Assembly (NCBI GenBank): GCA_040005555.1
Contig: JBDTYT010000029.1
Span: forward strand, 1 to 19,193
Direction of reading: 5' to 3'
Origin: JBDTYT01 sp040005555
GTDB taxonomy: Bacteria; Actinomycetota; UBA4738; HRBIN12
Length of the DNA stretch: 19,193 nucleotides
Shown here piece after piece: positions 7,318 to 14,087 of this stretch. The notes beneath the pieces are model-generated. The model made no database searches, was not told the origin of the DNA, and was given only the letters and a program-made list of their open reading frames with translations. Within the stretch, counting starts at the first letter, position 1. Each line of letters starts with the position of its first letter. The translations under genes were made by a program, and so were the position numbers.

Positions 7318-8172
7318 CTATCCCGTGCCAACCGAAAGGACCACCAAGACCAGATCGAGCGTCGAGAAGTCCACCGCGGGGCGCACCGTGATGAACTTCT
7401 CGAGCGCTGCCGAGTCCGGCACCACGCGGGACACCGTGCCGATGAGCACGTTCGGCGGGTACAAGCTCGTCGCAACGCCGGGGATGCGATACCCGGCGGT
7501 CACCACGCGCTCATCCGGACCCACGTCGGTCGTTGTGTCGACGAGCCCCATCCGCATGTCCTGCTCGCCCGCGCCCGTGAGCAACCCCGTCTTGCCCGTG
7601 ACGTCGAGCCGTCCGGCGACGGCCGAGTCCGGATCGATGATCAACTGCACGACCGATGCGTTCGCTGAGACCTTCACGATATGACCCACGAGCCCCGCCG
7701 GGGCCACGACCGGCATGTCGACCGCGATCCCTTGCGTCGAGCCCTTGTCGATCGAGATCGTCCATTCGAAGTTCGAGACGCCGCTCGAGATCACCTGGGC
7801 TGCCGTCGTCTGCACCTTCGGGCCGATGCTCTCCTGCAAACCGAGCAGCGCCTCGGCCTGGCGCAGGCGGTTCTGATCTGCCGTCGTCGTGTTGACCTGC
7901 TCCTCGAGCGCGGAGATGCGGTCCTTCAGCTCGCTGTTCTCGCGCCGGATCGCGGGCAGTCGAACGAGCGTCGAGAAGAAGTTGCCGATCGGGTGCGTGA
8001 CCTTCGAGATCACCTCCTGCAACGGGCTGATCAGGGCGAGCGCCGTGTTGCCTGCCGAAGCGAGCGGACCGGAGTCGCCTTGGCGGTAATCCACCGTGAT
8101 CGTGACGAGCGAGATCGAGACGAGGGTGACGACGAGCAGACGTGTGCTCCGAGCCCGGTTGTGGAGCGCCAT
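7318..8172 (-). CDS. mreC: Rod shape-determining protein MreC
   Basis: Periplasmic/extracytoplasmic scaffold that binds and activates PBP2. The 284-residue protein has a single N-terminal membrane helix (about 11-28) and a coiled coil (about 68-112, rich in RRENSELKDRISALEEQ-type heptads). Then comes a beta-rich domain with MPVVAPAGLVGHI near 150-165 and IIDPDSAVAGR near 178. I placed the start at the ATG at 8172 (MALHNRARST), five bases after the mreB stop, with AGGTAG just upstream. The open frame extends 29 codons further into mreB, but those residues look like frame-shifted mreB. MreB-MreC-MreD order and spacing support one transcript. Confidence 0.95.
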   Translation of the reverse strand: MALHNRARSTRLLVVTLVSISLVTITVDYRQGDSGPLASAGNTALALISPLQEVISKVTHPIGNFFSTLVRLPAIRRENSELKDRISALEEQVNTTTADQNRLRQAEALLGLQESIGPKVQTTAAQVISSGVSNFEWTISIDKGSTQGIAVDMPVVAPAGLVGHIVKVSANASVVQLIIDPDSAVAGRLDVTGKTGLLTGAGEQDMRMGLVDTTTDVGPDERVVTAGYRIPGVATSLYPPNVLIGTVSRVVPDSAALEKFITVRPAVDFSTLDLVLVVLSVGTG

Positions 8173-8177
8173 CCCCG

Positions 8178-9266
8178 CTACCTGCGGGACGGGCTCACCA
8201 GGACCCGCTGGAGGACCTCGAACTCCTCGAGGCACTTGCCCGAGCCGATCGCCACGCACGAGAGCGGGTTCTCCGCGATGAGCACGGGCATGCCGGTCTC
8301 ATGCCGCAAGCGCTTGTCGAGGCCGCGCAACAGGGCTCCTCCGCCGGTGAGCACGATGCCCTTGTGCATGATGTCGCCGGCGAGCTCGGGGGGCGTGCGA
8401 TCCAGGGTGCCCTTGATGGAGTCGATGATCGCCGTAACGGGCTCTTCGATCGCTTGGCGGATCTCGCCGTCGGTGATCTGGATCGTCTTCGGCAGACCCG
8501 ACACGAGGTCGCGACCGGGGATCTCGGCCACGAGCTCCTCCTGCATCGGGAATACCGAAGCGATGGCGAGCTTGATCGCCTCGGCGGTGCGCTCACCGAG
8601 CAGCAGGGAGTACTCCTTCTTCACGTGGTTGATGATCGCCTCGTCGAGCTCGTCGCCCCCGATGCGCAATGACGTCGAGGTGACGATGCCGCCGAGCGAG
8701 ATCACCGCGACCTCGGTCGTCCCACCGCCGATGTCGACGACCATGTTGCCGCTCGGTTCGTGGATGGGCAGCCCGGCGCCGATCGCCGCGGCCATCGGCT
8801 CCTCGATGATGTACGCGCGGCGCGCTCCGGCGGCGATCGTGGCCTCTTCCACCGCTCGCTGCTCGACGCCGGTGATCCCGGCCGGGACGCACACGACGAT
8901 GCGGGGCTTCGCGAGCAGCCTGCGCTTGTGCACACGCTGGATGAAGTAGCGCAGCATCTTTTCGGTGATGTCGAAATCGGCGATGACACCGTCCTTCAGC
9001 GGGCGCACCGCTTGGATGTGGGACGGCGTGCGACCGATCATGCGCTTGGCCTCGTTGCCGACGGCCAGCACCGCGCCCGTCAAGGTGTTGATGGCAACGA
9101 CCGAGGGCTCGTTCAAGACGATGCCGGCTCGCCGAACATAGACGAGCGTGTTCGCGGTCCCAAGGTCGACTGCCATGTCTTGACCCAGGAACCCGAAGAT
9201 CCCCTCGTTGCCCGCGCTGCGGCGTCCGGGGGATGCGCGAAGTCCTCGTTGAACCCTCTCGGCCAT
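8178..9266 (-). CDS. mreB: Rod shape-determining actin homologue MreB
   Basis: Membrane-associated, ATP-binding actin-like filament protein that positions the wall-elongation complex. With the ATG at 9266 it is 362 residues. Actin-fold motifs are phosphate-1 DLGTANT (34-40), EEPMAAAIG with the catalytic-type glutamate E155 (155-163), phosphate-2 DIGGGTTE (178-185) and the adenosine motif TGGGALL (307-313). The first 25 residues are basic and not conserved. A GTG at 9281 would add five residues, and neither start has a strong ribosome-binding site. It is the first gene of mreB-mreC-mreD-mrdA-rodA and is divergent from fabD. Family certain; exact start uncertain. Confidence 0.96.
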   Translation of the reverse strand: MAERVQRGLRASPGRRSAGNEGIFGFLGQDMAVDLGTANTLVYVRRAGIVLNEPSVVAINTLTGAVLAVGNEAKRMIGRTPSHIQAVRPLKDGVIADFDITEKMLRYFIQRVHKRRLLAKPRIVVCVPAGITGVEQRAVEEATIAAGARRAYIIEEPMAAAIGAGLPIHEPSGNMVVDIGGGTTEVAVISLGGIVTSTSLRIGGDELDEAIINHVKKEYSLLLGERTAEAIKLAIASVFPMQEELVAEIPGRDLVSGLPKTIQITDGEIRQAIEEPVTAIIDSIKGTLDRTPPELAGDIMHKGIVLTGGGALLRGLDKRLRHETGMPVLIAENPLSCVAIGSGKCLEEFEVLQRVLVSPSRR

Positions 9267-9293
9267 GATGGATTCGTCCACTTTCTACAGGAC

Positions 9294-9299
9294 ACCCTA
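9294..9299 (-). promoter_or_regulatory. Candidate -10 box of the mre operon
   Basis: The minus strand reads TAGGGT (TAnnnT), ending 12 bases before the GTG at 9281. A start of transcription 6-8 bases downstream would give a very short leader. No convincing -35 hexamer is seen at 16-19 bases. Confidence 0.3.
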
Positions 9300-9307
9300 G
9301 AGGCTGG

Positions 9308-9338
9308 CAACCCTCAAGGCGTGCTTGAACCAACCCTC
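9308..9338. repeat. Direct repeat CAACCCTC x2 in the mreB/fabD gap
   Basis: CAACCCTC occurs at 9308-9315 and 9331-9338, 23 bases apart start to start, close to two helical turns. Both copies lie just upstream of the candidate mreB -10 and between the two divergent promoters. This may be a regulator site; chance is possible for an 8-mer. Confidence 0.3.
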
Positions 9339-9382
9339 GACCATCGGTGACCTGCGCCTTCATCTGCCACGACGCGAAACGG

Positions 9383-9388
9383 TAGGGT
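9383..9388 (+). promoter_or_regulatory. Candidate -10 box of fabD, leaderless transcript
   Basis: TAGGGT (TAnnnT) ends 8 bases before the GTG at 9397, a spacing that would place the transcript start at or next to the first codon. There is no strong ribosome-binding site at the usual distance. A weak -35 (TTCATC, 9359-9364) sits 18 bases upstream. Confidence 0.35.
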
Positions 9389-9396
9389 CCCGCATC

Positions 9397-10314
9397 GTGA
9401 ATGCGGTCGTCGTGTTCCCGGGGCAGGGCTCGCAGTTCGTCGGGATGGCCGACCCGTGGATGGCCCACGAGGCCGGCCGATGGGTGTTGTCCGCCGCGTC
9501 CGAGGCGATGGGCCGCGATGTCGTCGCCGAGTGCCACGACGAGTCTGCGCTCGCGACCACCGACTTCGTGCAACCCGCCTTACTCGCGTGTGACGTCGCG
9601 GCGTTCCGAGTGCTCGACGCGCTCGGCGCCACGTTCTCGGGGGCGGCGGGCCATTCGCTCGGTGAGTTCGCGGCGCTCGTCGCCGCCGACGTACTGGATC
9701 TCTCTCCGGCCCTCGCGATCGTGATCGTTCGGGGTCGTGCGATGCAGCGCGCCGGCCAGGAACACCCCGGGACGATGACCGCACTGCTCGGCGCCGGCAC
9801 GGAGCTCGCCGCAGAGATCTGCGACGAAGCTCGCGGCGGAGGCGTCCTGATCGTCGCGAACGAGAATTTCTCGCAGCAAGTGGTGATCTCGGGGAGCGTC
9901 GACGCCATCGAGCGAGCCGAAGCGATCGCCGCCGAGCGCAGCATCCGCGCCGTGCGATTGAAGGTGGCCGGGGCATTCCACTCGCCACTCATGGAGTCAG
10001 CGGTCGCGCCCCTCGCTGAAGCGATCACCCGAGCGGAGTTCCGACCTCCGCGATTCCCCGTCGCCTCGAACGTGACGGGGACGCTCGTCACCGATCCGAA
10101 CGAGCTGCGCACGCTGCTGGAGCAGCATGTCGTCTCGCCGGTGCGCTGGGAGCGCTGCGTGCGATCCCTCGCGGCCGCCGGGGCCGATACGTTCGTGGAA
10201 GCCGGCCCCGGCGACGTCCTGACGAAGATGGCGAAGCGGGTCACCCCGGACGCTCGAGCCCTCGCCGTGGGCTCGCCGGAGCGGGCGGCGGCGTTCGGTC
10301 GCGGTGACCACTGA
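9397..10314 (+). CDS. fabD: Malonyl-CoA:ACP transacylase FabD
   Basis: Cytosolic enzyme that moves malonyl from CoA to acyl carrier protein, supplying the extender unit for type II fatty acid synthesis. The 305-residue protein has PGQGSQ (9-13), VQPALLA (58-64), the nucleophile elbow GHSLGEF with S87, R112 in VRGRAMQ, and the catalytic H195 in GAFHSP. S87, R112 and H195 correspond in order and spacing to S92, R117 and H201 of E. coli FabD. I chose GTG at 9397 because family homology begins there (NAVVVFPGQGSQ); the frame remains open upstream to 9325, but those 24 residues look non-coding. First gene of the fab operon; a gap of 70 bases precedes fabH. Confidence 0.95.
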   Translation: MNAVVVFPGQGSQFVGMADPWMAHEAGRWVLSAASEAMGRDVVAECHDESALATTDFVQPALLACDVAAFRVLDALGATFSGAAGHSLGEFAALVAADVLDLSPALAIVIVRGRAMQRAGQEHPGTMTALLGAGTELAAEICDEARGGGVLIVANENFSQQVVISGSVDAIERAEAIAAERSIRAVRLKVAGAFHSPLMESAVAPLAEAITRAEFRPPRFPVASNVTGTLVTDPNELRTLLEQHVVSPVRWERCVRSLAAAGADTFVEAGPGDVLTKMAKRVTPDARALAVGSPERAAAFGRGDH

Positions 10315-10370
10315 CGGACGGTGCCGCCCCCGGACGATATCCTCGCTCCCGGATGACACCTCAGGGTCGC

Positions 10371-10377
10371 GGGGAGG
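10371..10377 (+). promoter_or_regulatory. Ribosome-binding site that fixes the fabH start
   Basis: GGGGAGG lies 7 bases before the GTG at 10385 and favours it over the in-frame ATG at 10304. Confidence 0.6.
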
Positions 10378-10384
10378 GGGCGGG

Positions 10385-11392
10385 GTGAGCGCACGCACGC
10401 ACGCGGCGGTGGCCGGCGTCGGTTCCGTGCTCCCCGAGCGGGTCGTCCCGAACAGCTACTTCGAGGCGACCCTCGACACGAGCGACGAGTGGATCCGTGA
10501 GCGCACGGGCATCCGGGAGCGCCGCTTTGCGCGAGACGACCAGGTGACCTCGGACCTGGCCGTCGACGCCACCCGGTTGGGGCTCGAGGCGGCCGGTATC
10601 TCCGCCGACCAGGTCGATCTCATCGTGTGTGCCACGCTCAGCGGCGACACACCCATCCCCTCGACCGCCGTGTGGGTGCAGCGCAAGCTCGGCATCGCGT
10701 GTCCGGCGTTCGACGTGAACGCGGCATGCGCGGGCTTCTCCTATGCGATGTCCACGGGCACCGCGTTCATCGAGTCGGGCGCCGCGGAGACCATCGTCGT
10801 GATCGGCGCCGAGGTGCTCTCCCGCGTCTTGGACATGACCGATCGCGGGACCTGCATCTTGTTCGGCGACGGAGCGGGTGCGCTGGTGTTGCGACCTTCG
10901 CCGAGCCCGGGTGTCATCGGCTCGGTGCTCGGGGCCGACGGGCGCTCGGCTGAGATCCTCATCATCCCGGCCGGTGGCTCGCTGCGGCCCGCGTCGCACG
11001 AGACCGTCGAGGCTCGTGACCACTCGATCCGCATGCCGAAGGGCCGCGAGGTGTTCAAACGCGCGGTCGTCGAGATGTCCAATGCGTGCCGGCAGCTCCT
11101 CGACAAGTCGGGCTACACACCCGACGACGTCGACGTGCTCATCCCCCACCAGGCGAACGCGCGGATCATGATCGCCGTGGCCGAGCGGCTCGGGATCGGG
11201 ATAGACCGCGCGATCGTCGACGTGGAGACGGTCGGCAATACCTCTGCGGCATCGATCCCGATCGCGCTCGATCGCGCCTGGCGCTCCGGAGGGGTCCGAG
11301 ATGGTGACCTGGTCCTTCTCACCTCCTTCGGGGCCGGTCTCGCCTGGGGGGCTAACCTGGTCCGATGGACCATGCCACTGCCCACCCCGTGA
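10385..11392 (+). CDS. fabH: 3-oxoacyl-ACP synthase III (FabH)
   Basis: Condensing enzyme that starts fatty acid chains by joining an acyl-CoA primer to malonyl-ACP. At 335 residues it has the usual length. The catalytic triad is visible as C115 (NAACAGFSYA), H255 (IPHQANAR) and N285 (VGNTSAAS), with the C-terminal SFGAGLAWGA. GTG at 10385 was chosen because GGGGAGG lies 7 bases upstream and the conserved part starts soon after; an upstream in-frame ATG at 10304 would overlap fabD and adds 27 unlikely residues. The 70-base gap after fabD contains TATCCT (10338-10343), a weak internal promoter candidate. The stop overlaps fabG. Primer preference (branched or acetyl) cannot be read from the sequence. 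Confidence 0.96.
   Translation: MSARTHAAVAGVGSVLPERVVPNSYFEATLDTSDEWIRERTGIRERRFARDDQVTSDLAVDATRLGLEAAGISADQVDLIVCATLSGDTPIPSTAVWVQRKLGIACPAFDVNAACAGFSYAMSTGTAFIESGAAETIVVIGAEVLSRVLDMTDRGTCILFGDGAGALVLRPSPSPGVIGSVLGADGRSAEILIIPAGGSLRPASHETVEARDHSIRMPKGREVFKRAVVEMSNACRQLLDKSGYTPDDVDVLIPHQANARIMIAVAERLGIGIDRAIVDVETVGNTSAASIPIALDRAWRSGGVRDGDLVLLTSFGAGLAWGANLVRWTMPLPTP
11353..11358 (+). promoter_or_regulatory. Candidate internal -10 box before fabG
   Basis: TAACCT (TAnnnT), inside the 3' end of fabH, ends 6 bases before the ATG at 11365. This matches the placement seen at fabD and valS and could give a leaderless fabG transcript. No -35 was identified. Confidence 0.25.
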
Positions 11393-12123
11393 TCAAGGTT
11401 GCCGTCGTCACCGGCGGATCTCGAGGCATCGGTCGAGCGTGTGCGGAGGCGCTCGGCGGTGCCGGCTGGAGCGTCGCGATCGGCTACCGGAGCAGCGATA
11501 CCGACGCGAAGGAGGCCGTGGCCGCCGTCGAGCGTGCGGGCGGCACCGGCACGATCGTGCGGTTGGACGCCCTCGATGAGAGCTCGGTGACCGAAGCGTT
11601 CAAGGAGGTCGCTGAGGAGCTCGGGCCCGTGAACGGACTCGTGAACAACGCGGGGTTCTCCAAGGACGGACTCATGCTGAAGTACTCCTTGGAGACCTAC
11701 GACCTCACCATGGACACGAACGTCCGCGGTGCCTTCCTCTGCTCGCGAGCGGCCCTGCGAACCATGGTTCGCGCACGGTGGGGTCGCATCGTGAACATGT
11801 CCTCCGCCGTAGCGCTGCGCGGCAACGCAGGTCAGACCGCGTACGCGGCCTCGAAGTCGGCGCTCGTCGGCATCACGAAATCGCTCGCCCGCGAAGTGGG
11901 TGGACGGGGCATCACGGTGAACGCTCTGTGTCCCGGCCTCGTCGACACCGAGATGACCTCACACCTGGATGACGCCGCCCGCGCGTACTACGTGGACCAG
12001 ACGCCCCTCGGTCGCACGGCGACGCTGGAGGAGGTCGCAGGTGTCGTTCGGTTCCTGATGTCGGACGAAGCGTCGTACGTGAACGGAGCGGTGATCCCGG
12101 TGGACGGTGGCCTGACGGCCTAG
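11365..12123 (+). CDS. fabG: 3-oxoacyl-ACP reductase FabG
   Basis: NADPH-dependent short-chain dehydrogenase/reductase that carries out the first reduction of each fatty acid elongation cycle. The 252 residues include the Rossmann motif TGGSRGIG (16-23), NNAG (94-97), and the catalytic tetrad N119, S147, Y160 and K164 (YAASK); the S-Y-K spacing equals that of E. coli FabG. ATG at 11365 overlaps fabH by 28 bases. A GTG at 11389 overlaps the fabH stop as GTGA and would remove eight residues; it has no ribosome-binding site, and the FabG core begins at KVAVVTGG just after it. Placement between fabH and acpP supports a role in fatty acid synthesis rather than another SDR function. Confidence 0.94.
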   Translation: MDHATAHPVIKVAVVTGGSRGIGRACAEALGGAGWSVAIGYRSSDTDAKEAVAAVERAGGTGTIVRLDALDESSVTEAFKEVAEELGPVNGLVNNAGFSKDGLMLKYSLETYDLTMDTNVRGAFLCSRAALRTMVRARWGRIVNMSSAVALRGNAGQTAYAASKSALVGITKSLAREVGGRGITVNALCPGLVDTEMTSHLDDAARAYYVDQTPLGRTATLEEVAGVVRFLMSDEASYVNGAVIPVDGGLTA

Positions 12124-12137
12124 CGACCGCGAGCGCG

Positions 12138-12145
12138 TATAGCAT
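12138..12145 (+). promoter_or_regulatory. Candidate internal promoter for acpP
   Basis: TATAGCAT, an AT-rich island in GC-rich sequence just after the fabG stop, can be read as TATAGC or TAGCAT. It would give a leader of about 25-30 bases before acpP. A clear -35 is not seen; CTGACG near 12112 is too far (20 bases). Extra acpP transcript would fit its need for high abundance. Confidence 0.3.
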
Positions 12146-12168
12146 CTGCCTGGTTGAACGAGAACATC

Positions 12169-12176
12169 GAGGAGGA
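12169..12176 (+). promoter_or_regulatory. Strong ribosome-binding site of acpP
   Basis: GAGGAGGA sits 4 bases before the ATG at 12181, with the GGAGG core about 5 bases away. It is the strongest such site in the window and favours this start over the in-frame TTG at 12154. Confidence 0.7.
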
Positions 12177-12180
12177 ACAC

Positions 12181-12429
12181 ATGGACAAACAAGAGATCGA
12201 CGCGAAGGTCCGCAAGGTCCTCGCCGAGCAATTGGCGGTCGATGAGGCGCAGGTGGTGCCCGACGCTCGCTTCGCCGAAGACCTCAACGCCGACTCCCTC
12301 GACCTCGTCGAGGCCGTCCTGGCGCTCGAAGAGGAGTGGAACATCGAGATCCCCGAGGAGGAGATGGAGGGCGTGAAGACGGTCGGTCAGGCCGTCACCC
12401 TCGTCGTCTCTAAGCTCGGGCTGTCGTAG
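12181..12429 (+). CDS. acpP: Acyl carrier protein
   Basis: Small acidic carrier of growing acyl chains, attached as thioesters to a 4'-phosphopantetheine arm. The 82-residue protein has the DSL motif with the modified serine S39 (NADSLDLVE), preceded by the usual helix I and followed by the acidic helix II (LDLVEAVLALEEEW) and EIPEEEME. Start ATG is backed by a very strong ribosome-binding site. It lies 57 bases after fabG and 7 bases before fabF, in the usual FabG-ACP-FabF order, which supports a role in primary fatty acid synthesis rather than in a polyketide or peptide pathway. Confidence 0.97.
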   Translation: MDKQEIDAKVRKVLAEQLAVDEAQVVPDARFAEDLNADSLDLVEAVLALEEEWNIEIPEEEMEGVKTVGQAVTLVVSKLGLS

Positions 12430-12436
12430 GTCCCGG

Positions 12437-13669
12437 ATGGGAGAACGCGTTGTCGTCACCGGGATCGGACCCGTCACGCCGGTGGGCACCGGCGTCGAGG
12501 AGTTCTGGACGGGTCTCACCACCGGGCGCAACGGGATCGGCCCGATCGAGCGCTTCGATGCCTCGGACCTGCCCGTGCACCTGGCAGGCGACGTGCGCGA
12601 CTTCGATCCCTCGGCGTGGATGGACGCGAAGGAGATCCGGCGGACGGATCGGTTCGTCCACTACGCCATCGCGTCCGCGAAGCTCGCGTGGCAGGACGCC
12701 GGGACTCCCGAGATCCCCTCGGAGCGCGCGGCCATCGTGTTCTCCACGGGCATCGGCGGCATCGAAACGCTCCTGCGGCAGCACAGCGTGCTGCTCGAGA
12801 AGGGACCCGGTCGCGTGTCGCCGTTCATGGTGCCCGCCCTGATGGCGAACGCCGCGGCGGGCCACATCGCCATGATCTTCGGCTTCACGGGTCCCAACTT
12901 CTGCACCGTGTCCGCGTGCGCCTCGGGAGCCCACGCCGTCGGTGAGGGGTTCCGCATGGTGCGCGACGGGCTGGCGGATCTCGCCCTCGTCGGCGGTTCC
13001 GAGGCGGCCACGCTCCCGCTCACCGTCGCCGCGTTCGCGCAGATGACCGCGCTCACGAAGAACACGGATCCCGAGACGGCCAGCCGGCCTTTCGATGCCG
13101 CTCGCGACGGGTTCGTGCTCTCCGAGGGCGCGTGCGCCCTCGTGATCGAGCGGGCGGACCGAGCCGAGTCACGCGGCGCCCGCGTGTACGCCGAGATCGC
13201 GGGTTATGGAGCCTCCGACGACGCGTTCCACATCACCGCCCCGGACCCGAAGGGCACCGGTGCCGCGATCGCGATCCGCAAGGCGCTCGAAGACGCCGGC
13301 GAGGAGCCCTCGGTCGTGGACTACGTGAACGCACATGGGACCTCCACCCAGCTGAACGACGCCGGCGAGACCGCGGCGCTCAAAGCGGCCCTCGGCGATG
13401 AGGTCGCGCATCGCGTCGCCGTATCCTCGACGAAGTCGATGACCGGACACATGCTCGGCGCCGCGGGAGCGGTCGAGGCCGCGGCGTCGATCCTCGCGAT
13501 CCAGCGCGGTGTGATCCCGCCGACGATCCACTACGAGACCCCCGACCCCGACTGCGATCTCGACTACGTCCCGAACGAGGCCCGTGTCGCCGAGGTCCAC
13601 TTCGCGATCAGCGACTCGTTCGGCTTCGGGGGCCAGAACGCAGTGGTCGCGTTCCGCCGCGCCAGTTAA
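12437..13669 (+). CDS. fabF: 3-oxoacyl-ACP synthase II (FabF)
   Basis: Condensing enzyme that elongates acyl-ACP with malonyl-ACP. The 410-residue thiolase-fold protein has the Cys-His-His triad at C161 (VSACASGAH), H300 (NAHGTST) and H338 (TGHMLGAAG), matching C163, H303 and H340 of E. coli FabF, and the C-terminal SFGFGGQNA (394-402). The ATG follows the acpP stop by seven bases (TAG then GTCCCGG); the ribosome-binding site is poor, so coupling to acpP is likely. It is the last gene of the fab operon and converges on ndk with an 11-bp gap and no visible terminator. Classified as FabF rather than FabB by the His-His triad and operon position. Confidence 0.96.
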   Translation: MGERVVVTGIGPVTPVGTGVEEFWTGLTTGRNGIGPIERFDASDLPVHLAGDVRDFDPSAWMDAKEIRRTDRFVHYAIASAKLAWQDAGTPEIPSERAAIVFSTGIGGIETLLRQHSVLLEKGPGRVSPFMVPALMANAAAGHIAMIFGFTGPNFCTVSACASGAHAVGEGFRMVRDGLADLALVGGSEAATLPLTVAAFAQMTALTKNTDPETASRPFDAARDGFVLSEGACALVIERADRAESRGARVYAEIAGYGASDDAFHITAPDPKGTGAAIAIRKALEDAGEEPSVVDYVNAHGTSTQLNDAGETAALKAALGDEVAHRVAVSSTKSMTGHMLGAAGAVEAAASILAIQRGVIPPTIHYETPDPDCDLDYVPNEARVAEVHFAISDSFGFGGQNAVVAFRRAS

Positions 13670-13680
13670 CGGTCTGCTCC

Positions 13681-14085
13681 CTACCCGAAGAAGAGCTTCA
13701 GCTCACGCTCGGCCGAGGTCGCCGAGTCGCTCCCGTGCACGATGTTCTCGCCGATGGTGAGTCCGAAGTCCCCTCGGATCGTTCCCGACGGAGCCGTAGC
13801 CGGGTTCGTCGGGCCCATCATCGCGCGCCACACGTCGATCGCACCCTCACCCTGCAGCCTCGCCACGACGACGGGGCCGGACGTGATGAAGGTCACCAGC
13901 TCGTCGAAGAACGGCTTGTCCCGGTGTTCGGCGTAATGCTCCTCGGCGAGCGAACGGTCGATCTGCATCATCCGCATCTCGCTGATCTCGAGGCCCTTCG
14001 CCTCTACCCGGCGAAGGACCTCACCGGTGAGACCCCGTCGCACGCCGTCCGGTTTCACGATGAGCAGGGTCGATTCGGACGCCAT
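13681..14085 (-). CDS. ndk: Nucleoside diphosphate kinase
   Basis: Cytosolic enzyme that transfers the gamma phosphate from ATP to NDPs by a phospho-histidine intermediate. The 134-residue protein shows K11 in LLIVKPDGV, the Kpn-loop region, RAMMGPTNP (87-95) and the active-site H117 in NIVHGSDS. ATG at 14085 was chosen because homology starts at STLLIVKPD and GGAGGA lies 9 bases upstream, inside the end of folC; the folC stop is only two bases away, so the two are co-translated. A very long open frame reaching 15117 joins ndk to out-of-frame folC sequence and is not real. Confidence 0.97.
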   Translation of the reverse strand: MASESTLLIVKPDGVRRGLTGEVLRRVEAKGLEISEMRMMQIDRSLAEEHYAEHRDKPFFDELVTFITSGPVVVARLQGEGAIDVWRAMMGPTNPATAPSGTIRGDFGLTIGENIVHGSDSATSAERELKLFFG

Positions 14086-14087
14086 GA

